NCBI GenBank assembly: GCA_029948255.1
Contig: JALIZF010001530.1
Location: 163,501 to 227,500, forward strand
Direction: 5' to 3'
Source: Telmatactis stephensoni
Lineage: Eukaryota; Cnidaria; Anthozoa; Actiniaria; Isophelliidae
Length of the DNA stretch: 64,000 nucleotides
Shown piece after piece: positions 63,500 through 64,000 of this stretch. Every line of letters starts with the position of its first letter. The first letter of the stretch is position 1. The position numbers and the translations under genes were made by a program. Below the pieces are notes generated by a model that had not been told where the DNA came from, did not search any database, and worked only from the letters and a program-made list of their open reading frames with translations.

Positions 63500-64000
63500 C
63501 GGAGCTCCCGTGCGGGCCGAAGGCCCACGCGAGCGGAGCACCATACCTAAGAAAAAATGGTAACCCATCCAGTTGATTTTTCATGGACACACAGGGAGCC
63601 CAACGGCTGTACGTCCGTCCGTACGTACGTCCGTGTACATCGCGATGCTGATTGGCTGATTGCTTTTTGGCGCCAACTTGACGCGCGCTGACACTTTGAA
63701 AACTGAAAATTTACAAGTTCTCTTGCAGTTTTAAACTTGCAAAACTTAAAAATATCATTCTGAAAACCTCGTAAAAATTTAGCGATTTTCATGATCATTA
63801 ACTAATCTTGACGAGTTAAAGCAAAAAAACCCGTACGTTTGAATTTTTTTCGGGCCCGGTGTCGTTTCAAAAACTGCTCGAAAGACGAAGGACACAGAGA
63901 ACATTTACAAAACTGGACGACTTTTTAGTTGGATTCGTAGCTTCAAAAAACTTCTCATAAGGAATGAGTCATTGAGGATTGTGTATTCTTCGTTTCGTGA
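63500..64000. repeat. GC-rich dispersed repeat
   Basis: Begins with a GC-rich block with inverted character (cccgtgcgggccgaaggcccacgcg) and a gtccgtccgtacgtacgtccgtg segment. It is much more GC-rich than its surroundings and looks like a dispersed repeat, but only one copy is in the window. No gene seen. Confidence 0.45.

Overview
The window looks like accessory sequence from an animal nuclear genome, most likely a cnidarian (coral or sea anemone). It is AT-rich, genes have spliceosomal introns with ordinary GT/AG borders, and the mobile elements are the mix seen in anthozoans: Ty3/gypsy, Bel/Pao, DIRS, Penelope-like, CR1/L2-type LINEs and many short TIR elements. The gene families recognised (HMGXB3-like, P2X7 C-terminus-like, and a family with a HEEADTR motif) are ones I remember as multi-copy in cnidarians. 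No prokaryotic features are present. All family assignments are from reading translations; no search was run.

Layout. 1-10950 (minus strand): a 12-exon gene for an HMGXB3-like protein related to KDZ-type transposases. Its introns hold several small inverted-repeat elements and TA microsatellites. The 3' end is a tandem duplication (1-865 equals 2356-3220) and one exon carries a TGA. 11128-16777: the 3' half of an envelope-bearing Ty3/gypsy element: integrase with chromodomain, a separate RING-type ORF, a baculovirus F-like envelope gene split by a TIR element, and a 520 bp 3' LTR. 16778-17620: LINE fragment. 18691-23577: a second Ty3/gypsy (158 bp LTR, gag, protease, RT, RNase H) interrupted by two DNA elements. 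23578-24365: decayed Penelope-like element. 24912-27275 and 28186-32160: two broken LINEs, the second containing a nested pair of TIR elements. 32161-38441: mostly non-coding, with a truncated MITE, a 20-bp minisatellite and a 732 bp TIR element inserted in it. 38442-38668: a likely first exon of an unknown gene. 39743-41575: DIRS tyrosine recombinase half. 41941-47608: a HEEADTR-family gene broken by a 2.77 kb TIR transposon, a 1.5 kb insertion and a frameshift. 48755-52022: Bel/Pao element split by a solo LTR of the envelope-bearing Ty3 family. 52610-54965: third Ty3/gypsy, flanked by inverted copies of a satellite. 56570-59785: the other (gag/RT/RNase H) half of a DIRS element. 60054-61312: two-exon P2X7-like gene with damaged start and a frameshift. 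62270-63499: a short Penelope-like element with inverted flanks and a well-formed hammerhead motif. 63500-64000: GC-rich repeat.

How it fits together. Almost every coding stretch is a retroelement or a gene damaged by one. The insertions are datable relative to each other because removing each one (with its target-site duplication) restores the reading frame of its host: TIR element into envelope gene, solo LTR into Bel/Pao gag-pol, TTAA element and a 1.28 kb element into gypsy RT, a 3-bp-TSD element into a LINE, a 5-bp-TSD transposon and a 9-bp-TSD element into the HEEADTR gene. The most unusual items are the RING ORF and envelope gene in a chromodomain-bearing Ty3 element, and the TIR transposon with a CxxC...HP...CxxC zinc-binding protein.
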